Positions 44,342-53,343 are shown, numbered from the stretch's first letter. The stretch: 64,000 nucleotides of DNA from Streptomyces cyaneofuscatus (GCF_000718135.1 NZ_JOEM01000019.1:1-64000), one strand, 5' to 3'. Program-made: numbers and translations. Notes: generated by a model not told the origin, from the sequence alone.

Positions 44342-45052
44342 ATGCCGTACGAACCACCCACGCACACCGTCGAGCGCTCGCTTCGCGCTACCACCGGTGC
44401 CAGGACCGTTGCCGGTGTCGACGAGGTCGGACGCGGGGCGTGGGCCGGACCCGTCACCGTGTGTGCCGCGGTCACCGGCCTGCGCCGACCGCCCGAAGGC
44501 CTCACCGATTCCAAGCTCTTGACGCCGCTGCGGCGTGCCCAGCTCGCCCCCGTGCTGGAGAGCTGGGTCACCGCCCACGCCCTGGGCCACGCCTCCCCGC
44601 AGGAGATCGACGACCTCGGCATGACCGCGGCGCTGCGGCTCGCCGCCGTACGGGCCCTGGAGGGGCTGCCGGTGCGGCCCGACGCGGTGATACTCGACGG
44701 CAAGCACGACTACCTGGGCGCCCCCTGGAAGGTCCGTACGGTCATCAAGGGCGACCAGTCCTGCATCGCGGTGGCGGCGGCCTCGGTCATCGCCAAGGTG
44801 TACCGCGACCGGATGATGGCCGAACTGGGCGGGGAGTCCGAGGAGTACACGGACTTCGCCTTCGGTGCCAACGCGGGGTATCCCTCGCCGGTGCACCGGG
44901 CCGCACTGGAGGAGCGGGGGCCCACGCCCCATCACCGCCTCTCCTGGGCGTACCTCGACGCGCTGCCCCGGTGGCAGCACCTGAAGAAGGTCCGTTTTTC
45001 CGCCGAGGCGGCCGCACTCGAAAGCGGGGGCCAGCTCGGCTTCGAATTCTGA
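44342..45052 (+). CDS. rnhB: Ribonuclease HII
   Basis: 236-residue RNase H2-type enzyme that cuts RNA in RNA/DNA hybrids and removes misincorporated ribonucleotides. Catalytic acids: [14 protein letters not shown] (Asp-Glu, near residue 22), [12 protein letters not shown] (Asp near 120) and [13 protein letters not shown] (Asp near 157). A long open frame continues upstream through the DUF4173 gene; the family start is at ATG 44342. No good ribosome site is present, and TACGCT lies 10 nt upstream. Confidence 0.95.
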   Translation: MPYEPPTHTVERSLRATTGARTVAGVDEVGRGAWAGPVTVCAAVTGLRRPPEGLTDSKLLTPLRRAQLAPVLESWVTAHALGHASPQEIDDLGMTAALRLAAVRALEGLPVRPDAVILDGKHDYLGAPWKVRTVIKGDQSCIAVAAASVIAKVYRDRMMAELGGESEEYTDFAFGANAGYPSPVHRAALEERGPTPHHRLSWAYLDALPRWQHLKKVRFSAEAAALESGGQLGFEF

Positions 45053-45075
45053 TCGCGCGCAGGCGCCCACCAGCG

Positions 45076-45771
45076 ATGCCGACCGAGCACGTCGGCCCCG
45101 ACCAACCACCTTCCTGCCTCTCTTCCTTCATCCTTCAGGAGCCTCAGATTCACGAGAGTGCCCAGGGTCCCCGCGTCACCCCGGCCGCCGGCCGTACCGC
45201 GCCGACCCCCCGCCCCGTACCAGGTCCGCGTTCCGCGGCCACGCCGCGTCCCGGTCGTCCGGTGCCCGGCCCCGCGCGCCCCACGCCTCCGGCGCAGCGC
45301 GCACACCCCGCACCCGTACCCGCGCCCGCACCGGCTCCCGTAGCGCCGACGAGCGCTCCGAGCCGGCCGGAGAATCGTTCCGCGCCCCAGCTCCAGCTGA
45401 TCCCGGCCCCGGCCGGCGGAGCCCTCGACGCGGCCGAGGAAGCGGTCGATCTGCTGCTGGAGTCCGGCCGCGCACCGGGCGACATCCTGGTGCTCACCAC
45501 CGGCGAGCAGCACCCGTGGGCCGCCCACGAGCTGTCCTTCGGCGACGCCGCGTACTGGGCCCAGCAGGACGCCGGTGACGACGTCTTCTTCGCGGACGCC
45601 TCCGCGGTCGACCGGGCGAAGCCCCGGCCCATCGTCGTCGTGGCGGTCAACGGGGACGCCGGTGACACCGTCGCCCGCGCGCTGCCCGTCGCCCGTGACC
45701 GCGCCGCCGCGCTGCTGATCGTCTGCGGAGACCCGCAGACGATCAACTCCGCACTCGGCGCGGGCGTCTGA
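45076..45771 (+). CDS. Conserved hypothetical protein with Pro-rich N-terminus; start uncertain
   Basis: 231 residues from ATG 45076. The first ~120 are Pro/Ala-rich; the conserved part (~125-231) reads GGALDAAEEAVDLLLESGRAPGDILVLTTGEQHPWAAHELSFGDAAYW...RPIVVVAVNGDAGDTVARALPVARDRAAALLIVCGDPQTIN, with alternating beta/alpha pattern, reminiscent of the C-terminal strand-loop regions of helicase-like domains but without nucleotide motifs. ATG 45076 has no ribosome site, whereas AGGAG lies 6 nt before an in-frame ATT at 45148. Function unknown; between rnhB and recQ. Confidence 0.7.
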   Translation: MPTEHVGPDQPPSCLSSFILQEPQIHESAQGPRVTPAAGRTAPTPRPVPGPRSAATPRPGRPVPGPARPTPPAQRAHPAPVPAPAPAPVAPTSAPSRPENRSAPQLQLIPAPAGGALDAAEEAVDLLLESGRAPGDILVLTTGEQHPWAAHELSFGDAAYWAQQDAGDDVFFADASAVDRAKPRPIVVVAVNGDAGDTVARALPVARDRAAALLIVCGDPQTINSALGAGV

Positions 45772-45803
45772 ACCGTCCTACCGGTCGTAACCGTCGTACG
45801 CAG

Positions 45804-45837
45804 GAGCCCCGGCCGCCGTCACGGGCGGCCGGGGCTC
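45804..45837. terminator. Terminator between convergent hypothetical genes
   Basis: Perfect 14-bp inverted repeat GAGCCCCGGCCGCC / GGCGGCCGGGGCTC with a 6-nt loop. Confidence 0.92.
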
Positions 45838-45855
45838 AGCCGGTGTGCTCCGCGG

Positions 45856-46506
45856 TCAGCGGGCGGCCGAGCGGCGCAGCGCCTGGGCGGAGCCGCCACC
45901 GGTCCGCGTCAGCGCGGGCTGCTGGTCGGTGACGAGGTCGGCCAGCGGGGCCGGCTCCGACAGGGAGCTGGGCCGCCGCCCGCCCCGCCCTTCGCCGAGC
46001 ACCTGCCAGCCCCCGCCGGTCAGCGTGATGTACGCACCGCACCGGAGCCCGTGCAGGGTGCAGGCGTCCCGCAGGCCCCACATCCACGCGCCGTCCTCCT
46101 CGGTCCACCGCTCGTCGCCGTCGCGGCAGTAGAGGAGCACGGCCGTACGCACCGGAGTACGCCGGCGCAGATCGTGCGGGATCACGCGCCGCAGATGGGC
46201 GAGCAGGGCGTTGCGGAAGTCCCAGCCGTCCGCTGCCACCGTGTCCCGGCGCGTGAACGAGGCGCTCGCCGTGAGCCGTTCCTCATGGTCGAGGACCGCG
46301 ACGACGGCGGTGGCGGGCGTCGGCCGATGCCGGGAGTGCAGCCCGCTGACGACCTCGCGCGGACTGCGCAGCAGCGGTATCCCCGCCGAGGCCCACTCGG
46401 CGGGTTCGAGCATCCGGGCAAGGCGGTTGACGGAGTCCGCTCCACCCGGTGGGGTCGAGAACGCCGATATCGAAGTGGCTGAGGACGGGGCGAATCCGAA
46501 GGTCAT
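45856..46506 (-). CDS. Conserved hypothetical protein (DUF4192-like fragment pattern)
   Basis: 216-residue protein starting MTFGFAPSSATSISAFSTPPGGADSVNRLARMLEPAEW. The centre (TPATAVVAVLDHEERLTASASF ... VRTAVLLYCRDGDERWTEEDGAWMWGLRDACTLHGLRCGAYITLTGGGW) has an alternating strand-helix pattern; the C-terminus is Ser/Gly-rich. The pattern of hydrophobic strands loosely recalls the DUF4192 protein encoded at 49005, but I cannot confirm homology. ATG 46506 has GGGAGG 3 nt upstream. Confidence 0.65.
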   Translation of the reverse strand: MTFGFAPSSATSISAFSTPPGGADSVNRLARMLEPAEWASAGIPLLRSPREVVSGLHSRHRPTPATAVVAVLDHEERLTASASFTRRDTVAADGWDFRNALLAHLRRVIPHDLRRRTPVRTAVLLYCRDGDERWTEEDGAWMWGLRDACTLHGLRCGAYITLTGGGWQVLGEGRGGRRPSSLSEPAPLADLVTDQQPALTRTGGGSAQALRRSAAR

Positions 46507-46653
46507 GGTCCTCCCTTCGCTACGCGCCCATGGTGCGGGCAGGGTCGAGTGAGGGCGCGCCGCGGCACAGCCCTTCCGGGCCCGACGAGAACTGTGCGGG
46601 GAGCAGTCCCAATTCTTCCTGGCGTATCGGCAGGCGGCAACGAGCAATTGGCG

Positions 46654-46673
46654 CGGCTGACGGGAATCAGCCG
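46654..46673. other. Small hairpin in the 46507-46722 gap
   Basis: CGGCTGA / TCAGCCG, 6-nt loop. It lies 50 nt downstream of recQ on the minus strand and about 150 nt upstream of the next minus-strand gene, so it may be a weak recQ terminator. Confidence 0.4.
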
Positions 46674-46722
46674 GAATGACACTGATATCCCTGCCCAGCC
46701 CCGGCCCGGATGACGCGTCCCG

Positions 46723-48894
46723 TCACCCCTGAACCGCGAGGACCAGCGGGCACACCCCCTGGGCTCCGGCCCGCCGCAGCAGCCGCGCGGCGACGGCCAG
46801 CGTCCAGCCGGTGTCGGACAGGTCGTCCACGAGCAGGACCGGACCGTCGGCGGACCGCAGCGCCTGTGCCAGCTCCGGCTCGACGGTCAGGGCCTCGTGC
46901 AGGGCCCGCACCCGCTGGGCGCTGTTGGTCTGCGACATCGTCAGATCCTCGGTGCCCGGCGCGTACGTCACCGTTCCGAGCAGCGGCATCCGGCCGATCT
47001 CGGCGATGCGCCGGCCGAGCGACTCCACCAACTGCGGCCGGCGGCGCGAGGCGACGGTGACCACGCCGACCGGCCGGGGAGCGGCGTCGGGGGCCCCGGA
47101 GGCCCAGCCGCCCGGGCCCCTGGCCCAGTCCGTGAGCACGGTGACCACGGCGTCCGTGACATCGTCCGGAACGGGCGCGTCCGGTGCCTGCGCCGCCAGC
47201 ATGGGGCGCAGCCGGTTGCCCCAGCCGATGTCGGAGAGCCTGCCCAGCGCCCGTCCGGCGGAGGAGAGTTCACCGGCGGGGATACGTCCCTTGAGGTCGA
47301 CGCCCACCGCGGAGAGACCGGTGGGCCACATCTTGCGGGGAGCCACCTCCACCCCCGGCCGGCCCAGCTCGCTGCGGGCGCCGTCCAGGGCCGCGGTGGA
47401 GACCTTCTCGTCGAAGCGGGCGCCCGCGCAGTTGTCACAGCGCCCGCAGGCGGTGGCCTCCTCGTCGTCGAGCCGCAGCCGCAGGAACTCCATCCGGCAC
47501 GCCGTCGTCGTGGCGTAGTCGCGCATGGCCTGCTGCTCGGCGGCCCGCTGCCGGGCGACCCAGGCGTAGCGCTCGGAGTCGTAGACCCACGGCTCGCCGG
47601 TGGAGATCCAGCCGCCCTTGACCCGCTTCACCGCGCCGTCGACGTCCAGCACCTTGAGCATCGTCTCCAGTCGGGTCCGCCGGAGGTCGACCAGAGGTTC
47701 CAGCGCGGGCAGCGAGAGCGGCCGCTCCGACCGGGCCAGAACGTCCAGGGTGCGGCGCACCTGCTCCTCGGGAGGGAAGGCGACCGAGGCGAAGTACTGC
47801 CAGATCGCCTCGTCCTCCTTGCCGGGGAGCAGCAGCACCTCGGCGTGCTCGACCCCGCGCCCCGCGCGTCCGACCTGCTGGTAGTACGCGATGGGGGAGG
47901 ACGGCGAGCCCAGGTGCACGACGAAGCCGAGGTCGGGCTTGTCGAACCCCATGCCCAGTGCGGAGGTGGCCACCAGCGCCTTGACCCGGTTGGCCAGCAG
48001 GTCGTCCTCCGCCTGCTGGCGGTCCGCGTTCTCGGTCCGCCCGGTGTAGGAGGTGACCGGATGGCCGTTCTGGCGCAGGTAGGCCGTGACCTCCTCGGCC
48101 GCCGCGACCGTCAGCGTGTAGATGATCCCGGAACCGGGCAGCTCCCCGAGGTGGTCGCCCAGCCAGGCCAGCCGGTGCGCCGCGTTGGGCAGCTGGAGCA
48201 CGCTCAGGCTGAGGCTCTCCCGGTCCAGCGGACCACGCAGCACCAGCGCGTCCGTGCCCGCTCCCGTGCCCAGTTGTTCCGCGACGTCCGCCGTCACGCG
48301 GGCGTTGGCCGTGGCGGTGGTGGCCAGCACCGGCACGCCGGTGGGGAGATCGGCGAGCATGGTGCGCAGCCGCCGGTAGTCAGGCCGGAAGTCGTGCCCC
48401 CAGTCGGAGATGCAGTGGGCCTCGTCGACCACCAGGAGACCCGTCGCGGCGGAGAGCCGAGGCAGCACCTGGTCCCGGAAGTCGGGGTTGTTCAGCCGCT
48501 CCGGGGAGACCAGGAGGACGTCGACCTCACCGGCCGCCACCTCGGCCTGGACGCTCTCCCACTCCTCCGTGTTGGACGAATTGATGGTGCGGGCGCTGAT
48601 CCCGGCCCGCGCGGCCGCCGCGACCTGGTTGCGCATCAGCGCCAGCAGCGGTGAGACGATCACGGTCGGGCCGCTGCCCTGCGCGCGCAGCAGCGAGGTC
48701 GCCACGAAGTAGACGGCGGACTTGCCCCATCCGGTGCGCTGCACGACCAGCGCCCGGCGCTTGTCGGCGACGAGCGCTTCGATCGCCAGCCACTGGTCCT
48801 CACGCAGCCTCGCCTCACCCGTGGCATCCCCGACGAGGCGGGCGAGGACGGAGTCGGCCGAAGCCCTGAGTGCTGCACGATCTGCGTTGGTCAT
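46723..48894 (-). CDS. recQ: RecQ helicase with C-terminal phosphoribosyltransferase-like domain
   Basis: 723 residues. Helicase part: Walker [14 protein letters not shown] (near 50), [15 protein letters not shown] in [22 protein letters not shown], motif [11 protein letters not shown], and a zinc-binding RQC segment (CRMEFLRL ... ACGRCDNC, near 480-505). After a winged-helix region the last ~110 residues resemble a phosphoribosyltransferase, with [27 protein letters not shown] fitting the PRPP loop. ATG 48894 has GGAGGG immediately adjacent, too close for normal use, so the start may be a few codons upstream (TTG/GTG). Divergent from the DUF4192 gene across a large palindrome. Confidence 0.88.
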   Translation of the reverse strand: MTNADRAALRASADSVLARLVGDATGEARLREDQWLAIEALVADKRRALVVQRTGWGKSAVYFVATSLLRAQGSGPTVIVSPLLALMRNQVAAAARAGISARTINSSNTEEWESVQAEVAAGEVDVLLVSPERLNNPDFRDQVLPRLSAATGLLVVDEAHCISDWGHDFRPDYRRLRTMLADLPTGVPVLATTATANARVTADVAEQLGTGAGTDALVLRGPLDRESLSLSVLQLPNAAHRLAWLGDHLGELPGSGIIYTLTVAAAEEVTAYLRQNGHPVTSYTGRTENADRQQAEDDLLANRVKALVATSALGMGFDKPDLGFVVHLGSPSSPIAYYQQVGRAGRGVEHAEVLLLPGKEDEAIWQYFASVAFPPEEQVRRTLDVLARSERPLSLPALEPLVDLRRTRLETMLKVLDVDGAVKRVKGGWISTGEPWVYDSERYAWVARQRAAEQQAMRDYATTTACRMEFLRLRLDDEEATACGRCDNCAGARFDEKVSTAALDGARSELGRPGVEVAPRKMWPTGLSAVGVDLKGRIPAGELSSAGRALGRLSDIGWGNRLRPMLAAQAPDAPVPDDVTDAVVTVLTDWARGPGGWASGAPDAAPRPVGVVTVASRRRPQLVESLGRRIAEIGRMPLLGTVTYAPGTEDLTMSQTNSAQRVRALHEALTVEPELAQALRSADGPVLLVDDLSDTGWTLAVAARLLRRAGAQGVCPLVLAVQG

Positions 48895-48937
48895 CCCTCC
48901 ATGCAACCCGATGACGACCACAAACCGCGAACGCCGG

Positions 48938-48973
48938 GCCACCCCTGTGGATAACGTTATCCACAGGGGTGGC
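48938..48973. promoter_or_regulatory. Perfect 36-bp palindrome with two inverted DnaA boxes
   Basis: Arms 48938-48955 and 48956-48973 are exact reverse complements. Each holds a consensus 9-mer: TGTGGATAA (48946-48954) and TTATCCACA (48957-48965), head to head and separated by CG. The flanks extend as CACCCC...GGGGTG. It lies between the recQ and DUF4192 starts. TTATCCACA is the strongest E. coli-type DnaA box; Streptomyces boxes are usually TTGTCCACA. Confidence 0.75.
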
Positions 48974-49004
48974 GGGACGAGGCGGCCCACGGGACCGTCG
49001 AGTC

Positions 49005-50411
49005 ATGAACAAGCACCACGAATCAACCGGCCCGTCCGACGGTCAGCAGATCACCCTGCGCGGCCCCGCCGAACTCGCCGACGCCCTCCCGTATCTGATG
49101 GGATTCCACCCCAGCGACAGCGTCGTGATGGTGGCGCTGCACGGCGGCCGGGGCCGGTTCGGCGGCCGGCTCCGGCTCGGCATTCCGCGGGAGCCCGGTG
49201 AATGGGGACCGGTCGCCGAACAGCTGGCGGAGAGCCTGATCTCGGGGAGCGAGCGCCGCGACGGACGGCCCGACGCGATCGTGATCTTCCTCTGCCAGGA
49301 CTCGCCGGACGGCGAGAGCGGCCCCCTGACGATGGAGCGCCTGCGGCCGTTCGCCCAGAGCCTGCGTACGGCGTGCGGAGCGCTGGACGTGCCCGTGCTC
49401 GAAGCGCTCTGCCTCTCGGACGGCCGGTACTGGTCGTACTGCTGCCCCGACGGCCGGTGCTGCCCGCCCCAGGGAAAGCCCCTGGCCATGCCCGGTACGA
49501 CGGTGATGGCCGCCGCGGCCGCCTATGCGGGGATCCGGGTACGGGGGACGCTGCGCGACATGGAGGCGCGGCTCGCTCCCTGGCGGACGCCGGACGAGGT
49601 CTCCGCACAGCTGCGGGCGCTGGACCGGGCCGCGCCCTCGCTGGTGCCCCGGATCCTGGACGAGCGGGTGAAGGCCGAGGTGGCCAAGGAGACCCTCGCG
49701 CTCGCCCGCACCCTGATGGACCGCCTCGGGCGGACGCCGCCCGCTCCGGAAGCCGTCTCCGACCTCGGGGACGACAAGCTGATCGACCAGGACGAGGCCG
49801 CCGCGGTCATCCTCGGCCTCCAGGACCGGGAGACCCGGGACAAGGCCGCGGTCTGGATGGAGGGCCCCGAAGGTCACCGTGCGCTGAGGCTGTGGCGGAC
49901 CCTCGCCCGGCGCTGCGTCGGACCGTACGGCGAGCACGCGGCGGCTCCGCTGACCCTGGCCGGCTGGGTCTCCTGGTCCACCGGCGACGAGCCCGGCGCC
50001 CGGGTCGCGCTGGCCATGGCGCTCCGCGCGGACCCGGAGTACACGTTCGCGCAACTGCTGCACCGGGCGTGCAACGAGGGGCTGGACCCGGAGACCCTGC
50101 GCCGCTGCCTGCGCGGTGACGGCGACGGCGGTGAAGGGCCGGAGACGGAGGTCGCGGGCGCCGAGGAGACCGGGGCGGCGCTGGGGGCCGGGGGCGCCAG
50201 GGGGCCCGCCCTGCATGTCCGCAGGGTCAGGCCGGCGGCGAACCGGGCCCGGCGGCGCGCGAGCGGGCGGCGGGTGACGGACACCGGGGGGACCGCGCCG
50301 GCGCCCGGTTCGGCCAGGCCCGGTACGGCCGGGCCCGGGCCGGTGGCCGCCGGGCGCCGCGTGCGCGACGTCCGGCGGTACGGCAGGCGCGGCGCCGGGA
50401 CGCGCCGCTGA
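49005..50411 (+). CDS. DUF4192 domain protein
   Basis: 468 residues, cytoplasmic. The conserved domain begins ITLRGPAELADALPYLMGFHPSDSVVMVALHGGRGRFGGRLRLGIP (residues ~13-58) and continues through a Cys-rich loop SYCCPDGRCCPPQGKPL (near 145-162) to about residue 380; the last ~90 residues are Arg/Gly-rich and basic. The family is actinobacterial and of unknown function. The C-terminal tail could bind nucleic acid (inference). Its start lies 31 nt beyond the 36-bp palindrome. Divergent from recQ. Confidence 0.85.
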   Translation: MNKHHESTGPSDGQQITLRGPAELADALPYLMGFHPSDSVVMVALHGGRGRFGGRLRLGIPREPGEWGPVAEQLAESLISGSERRDGRPDAIVIFLCQDSPDGESGPLTMERLRPFAQSLRTACGALDVPVLEALCLSDGRYWSYCCPDGRCCPPQGKPLAMPGTTVMAAAAAYAGIRVRGTLRDMEARLAPWRTPDEVSAQLRALDRAAPSLVPRILDERVKAEVAKETLALARTLMDRLGRTPPAPEAVSDLGDDKLIDQDEAAAVILGLQDRETRDKAAVWMEGPEGHRALRLWRTLARRCVGPYGEHAAAPLTLAGWVSWSTGDEPGARVALAMALRADPEYTFAQLLHRACNEGLDPETLRRCLRGDGDGGEGPETEVAGAEETGAALGAGGARGPALHVRRVRPAANRARRRASGRRVTDTGGTAPAPGSARPGTAGPGPVAAGRRVRDVRRYGRRGAGTRR

Positions 50412-50458
50412 GGGCGGCCCGTCCGCTCGACGGCACCGCTCGGCGGAGACCTTCTCGA

Positions 50459-50486
50459 CGTGTGCGGCCGGATCCGGCCGCACACG
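50459..50486 (+). terminator. 28-bp palindromic terminator after the DUF4192 gene
   Basis: Perfect palindrome, arms 50459-50472 and 50473-50486 (CGTGTGCGGCCGGA and its complement), 48 nt past the stop codon. Confidence 0.8.
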
Positions 50487-50525
50487 GGATCTCCCTGATC
50501 ACCGGAGTACCGAAGGGAGTGTTTA

Positions 50526-50547
50526 TCGTCAGGCAGACGACTATGAT
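50526..50547 (+). promoter_or_regulatory. Operator-like repeat and -10 of the NrtR-like gene
   Basis: TCGTC (50526-50530) and GACGA (50536-50540) form a small dyad immediately before TATGAT (50542-50547), which lies 6 nt upstream of ATG 50554. A regulator bound here would block the promoter; the short spacing predicts a leaderless mRNA. Confidence 0.5.
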
Positions 50548-50553
50548 CACGGC

Positions 50554-51297
50554 ATGCCGCCCTACGACCCGTCGAACTTCCCGCCCTTCGCCGTCACCGT
50601 GGACCTGGTCGTGCTCACGGTGCGCCGTCACGCTCTCTGCGCGCTGGTGGTCCGCCGCGGGGAAACGCCGTTCCAGGGCCGGTGGGCGCTGCCCGGCGGT
50701 TTCGTCAGGGCCGACGAGGATCTCGGGTCCGCGGCGGCGCGTGAGCTCGTCGAGGAGACGGGGCTGTGCGCCCACGATCCGGCGAAGCCCGCCGTGGGCA
50801 ACGGCGCGCACCTCGAACAGCTGGCCACCTACGGGGACCCGGCGCGGGACCCCCGGATGCGGGTCGTCAGCGTGGCGCACCTCGCGCTCGCCCCTGATCT
50901 GCCCGCGCCCCGGGCGGGCGGGGACGCCAACAGCGCCCGCTGGGCACCCGTGGAGGACCTCCTCAGGGAGGGCGAGCAGGCCACACCGCTCGCCTTCGAC
51001 CACGCGCGGATCCTCGCCGACGGGGTGGAGCGTGCCCGCTCCAAGATCGAGTACTCCTCGCTGGCCACGGCGTTCTGCCCGCCGGAGTTCACGGTCGGGG
51101 AGCTGCGCCGGGTGTACGAGGCGGTGTGGGGCGTGGTCCTCGACCCGCGCAACTTCCACCGCAAGGTCACCGGCACCCCCGGCTTCCTGGTGCCCTCCGG
51201 CGGGACCACCACACGGCAGGGCGGCCGGCCCGCGCAGCTGTTCCGGGCCGGTGCGGCCACGGTGCTCAACCCGCCGATGCTGCGGCCGGAGGTCTGA
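50554..51297 (+). CDS. NrtR-like Nudix-domain transcriptional regulator
   Basis: 247 residues. The N-terminal Nudix-like domain (about 12-150) contains VDLVVLTVRRHALCALVVRRGETPFQGRWALPGGFVRADEDLGSAAARELVEETGL; the Nudix box is GGFVRADEDLGSAAARELVEETG, with REL-EE largely kept. The C-terminal ~90 residues are a winged helix (FTVGELRRVYEAVWGVVLDPRNFHRKV), the layout of NrtR, which represses NAD-synthesis genes and responds to ADP-ribose. No NAD gene is adjacent, so the target may differ. A dyad overlaps its promoter, suggesting autoregulation. Confidence 0.85.
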   Translation: MPPYDPSNFPPFAVTVDLVVLTVRRHALCALVVRRGETPFQGRWALPGGFVRADEDLGSAAARELVEETGLCAHDPAKPAVGNGAHLEQLATYGDPARDPRMRVVSVAHLALAPDLPAPRAGGDANSARWAPVEDLLREGEQATPLAFDHARILADGVERARSKIEYSSLATAFCPPEFTVGELRRVYEAVWGVVLDPRNFHRKVTGTPGFLVPSGGTTTRQGGRPAQLFRAGAATVLNPPMLRPEV

Positions 51298-51443
51298 CGG
51301 CGGGGCCTGTCGGCAGCCGGGGGAGTGCGGAACACCCGTGGGTCCACTGCTGCACGAAAAGTCGGAAATGTCGCGTTATGTTGCTGCGGTACCCCTCTGC
51401 CGCCGAGCGGTCTCACCATCCGTGAGAGAACGCGAGAGAAGCG

Positions 51444-53183
51444 ATGCTCCAGGCCATCGGACTCACCAGCACCCCCCGTCGCGACGCTCCGCCCGCCGTG
51501 GACGACCTGACCTTCGAGGCCCCGCCCGGCCGTGTCACCGCCCTGCTGGGTGCCCCCGGTTCGGGCAAGACCGCGGCCCTGCGGCTGATGCTCGAACTCG
51601 ACTCCGGCCGGGGCGTCGCCTACTTCCGCGGCAGGCCGCTGCACCGCATCCCCCACCCGGCGCGCGAGGTGGGCGTGCTGCTCGGTGACGTACCGGGACA
51701 CCCCTCCCGTACGGCCCGCGGCCAGCTCCGGATGCTCTGCGCGGCCGCAGGGACGCCCGCGACCCGAGCCGACGAGATGCTCGAAGTCGTGGGCCTCGCC
51801 GGGCTCGGGGACCAGCGGCTCGGCACCCTGTCGGTGGGGATGGACCGCCGCCTCGGCCTCGCCTCCGCCCTCCTCGGTGACCCGCACACCCTCGTCCTGG
51901 ACGAACCCGCCGAAGGCCTCTCCCCGCGCGAGAACAGCTGGTTGTACGGGCTGCTGCGCGCCCACGCGGCCCAGGGCGGAACGGTCCTGTACGCCACCGC
52001 CGACCCCAAGGAGGCCGCCCGCACGGCCGATCACGTCGTCACCGTCGACGGCGGCCGCCTCGTCGCGGACCAGGAGGTCGCCGATTTCGCCCGCACCCGG
52101 CTCCGCCCCCGCGTCGCCGTCCGCACCCCGCACGCGGCCCGGCTCGCCGCGGTCGTCAGCAGGGAGGCCCGGGCCGCACGGCGCTCGGTCGAGGTGGTCC
52201 CCGAGCCGAACGGGCGGCTCACCGTGTACGGCTCCACCTGCGCCGAGGTCGGGGACACCGCCTTCCGGCACGGCGTCCCGGTCCACCAACTCGCCGACGA
52301 GATCGGCGACACCGGCCCCGCCGCCGCCCCGCCACCGGCCGGCGACGAGGCCCGGCAGCCCTCCGCCGCCGCCCTCTCCGAACTGCCGCCGCCGATCCGG
52401 GTCCGCCCCGCCCGCGGGCCCCTGCGCCCGCTCCGGTACGAACTGCGGCGCTCCCTGGGCGTCCGGACGACGACCATGATCATGGCGTCCGTGCTGCTGG
52501 TCTCCGCCGCGCTCTCCGTCCTCCTGGCGCGCACCGGCGGCACACCCCTGCCGCGCGCGCTCGCCGCCTGGCCCGAGCTGCTGCCGCTGCCGCCCGCCGC
52601 CCTGGGTGCGGGCATCCTGGGCGCGCTCTCCTTCGGTGACGAGTTCCGCTACCCGGCGCTCGCCGCCGGTCGCGGGACCGTGCCCCGGCGGATCGGCCTG
52701 CTGGCGGCCAAGCTGACGGTGACCGCCGGATTCGCCCTCCTGCTGGCCTCGCTCACCGTCGTCTGCGGCGCGCAGGGCCTCCGGCTCTTCTACGGCCCGG
52801 AGTTGCTCACCGTTCCGGCCAATGCCGTCGCGCTCGGGGCGAGTTGGGCGTGCCTGGTCGTGGGCTGCGCCTGGGCCGGGCTGCTGGCGGCGGGTGTCTT
52901 CCGGGTGGCCGGGGCCGGGATCGCCGCCGTACTGGCCGTTCCGGTGCTGGTGGTTCCGCTGGTGCAGAAGGTGTTCGAGGCCCCGTCCGCGCGTTCGGTC
53001 ACCGGACTTCCGGGCCGGCTGCGCGAACTGGCCTGGTGGCAGCTGCCGCAGGAGGCGGACCGCTGGGTCCTGGCCGTCGCGAGGGTGGTGGCGCAGCCCG
53101 TGGGCGCCGCGCTCGCCCTGTCGTTGTCGGCCCTGATCTGCGCGTATCTGTTCACCAGCCTTCGCGGGAAGGTGCGTTGGTGA
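51444..53183 (+). CDS. ABC exporter with fused ATPase and membrane domain
   Basis: 579 residues. The N-terminal ABC domain (1-~215): Walker A LLGAPGSGKTAAL, signature LSVGMDRRLGLASAL (Gly-Gly of LSGGQ replaced by Val-Gly), Walker B LVLDEPAEGLSP. A linker of ~95 residues follows, then about six transmembrane helices (~350-575). ATPase and permease in this order, N to C, is an ABCG-like or bacterial ABC-2-type layout in one chain; such proteins act as homodimers. No binding protein is nearby, which fits export. ATG 51444 has GAGAGAAG upstream. Confidence 0.85.
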   Translation: MLQAIGLTSTPRRDAPPAVDDLTFEAPPGRVTALLGAPGSGKTAALRLMLELDSGRGVAYFRGRPLHRIPHPAREVGVLLGDVPGHPSRTARGQLRMLCAAAGTPATRADEMLEVVGLAGLGDQRLGTLSVGMDRRLGLASALLGDPHTLVLDEPAEGLSPRENSWLYGLLRAHAAQGGTVLYATADPKEAARTADHVVTVDGGRLVADQEVADFARTRLRPRVAVRTPHAARLAAVVSREARAARRSVEVVPEPNGRLTVYGSTCAEVGDTAFRHGVPVHQLADEIGDTGPAAAPPPAGDEARQPSAAALSELPPPIRVRPARGPLRPLRYELRRSLGVRTTTMIMASVLLVSAALSVLLARTGGTPLPRALAAWPELLPLPPAALGAGILGALSFGDEFRYPALAAGRGTVPRRIGLLAAKLTVTAGFALLLASLTVVCGAQGLRLFYGPELLTVPANAVALGASWACLVVGCAWAGLLAAGVFRVAGAGIAAVLAVPVLVVPLVQKVFEAPSARSVTGLPGRLRELAWWQLPQEADRWVLAVARVVAQPVGAALALSLSALICAYLFTSLRGKVRW

Positions 53184-53343
53184 TCACCCCGGCCCGGCGG
53201 CGAGAAGAGGAGCCCGTAACTCCCTAGGAAATGCCTGGTTCATACGAATATGGCGTCAATTGCGGCGCGGGCGCCGATCACCCTTTCGTGTGCTTTTCAC
53301 CAAAGACCTCAAGGGGCGGACGAGCTACGCCGACAAAGGATGC

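Noticed and set aside
42434..45052. 872-codon open frame ending in RNase HII, suggesting a fusion
   Set aside because: The upstream part is an out-of-frame reading of the DUF4173 gene, rich in Arg/Pro/Gly; RNase HII starts at 44342.
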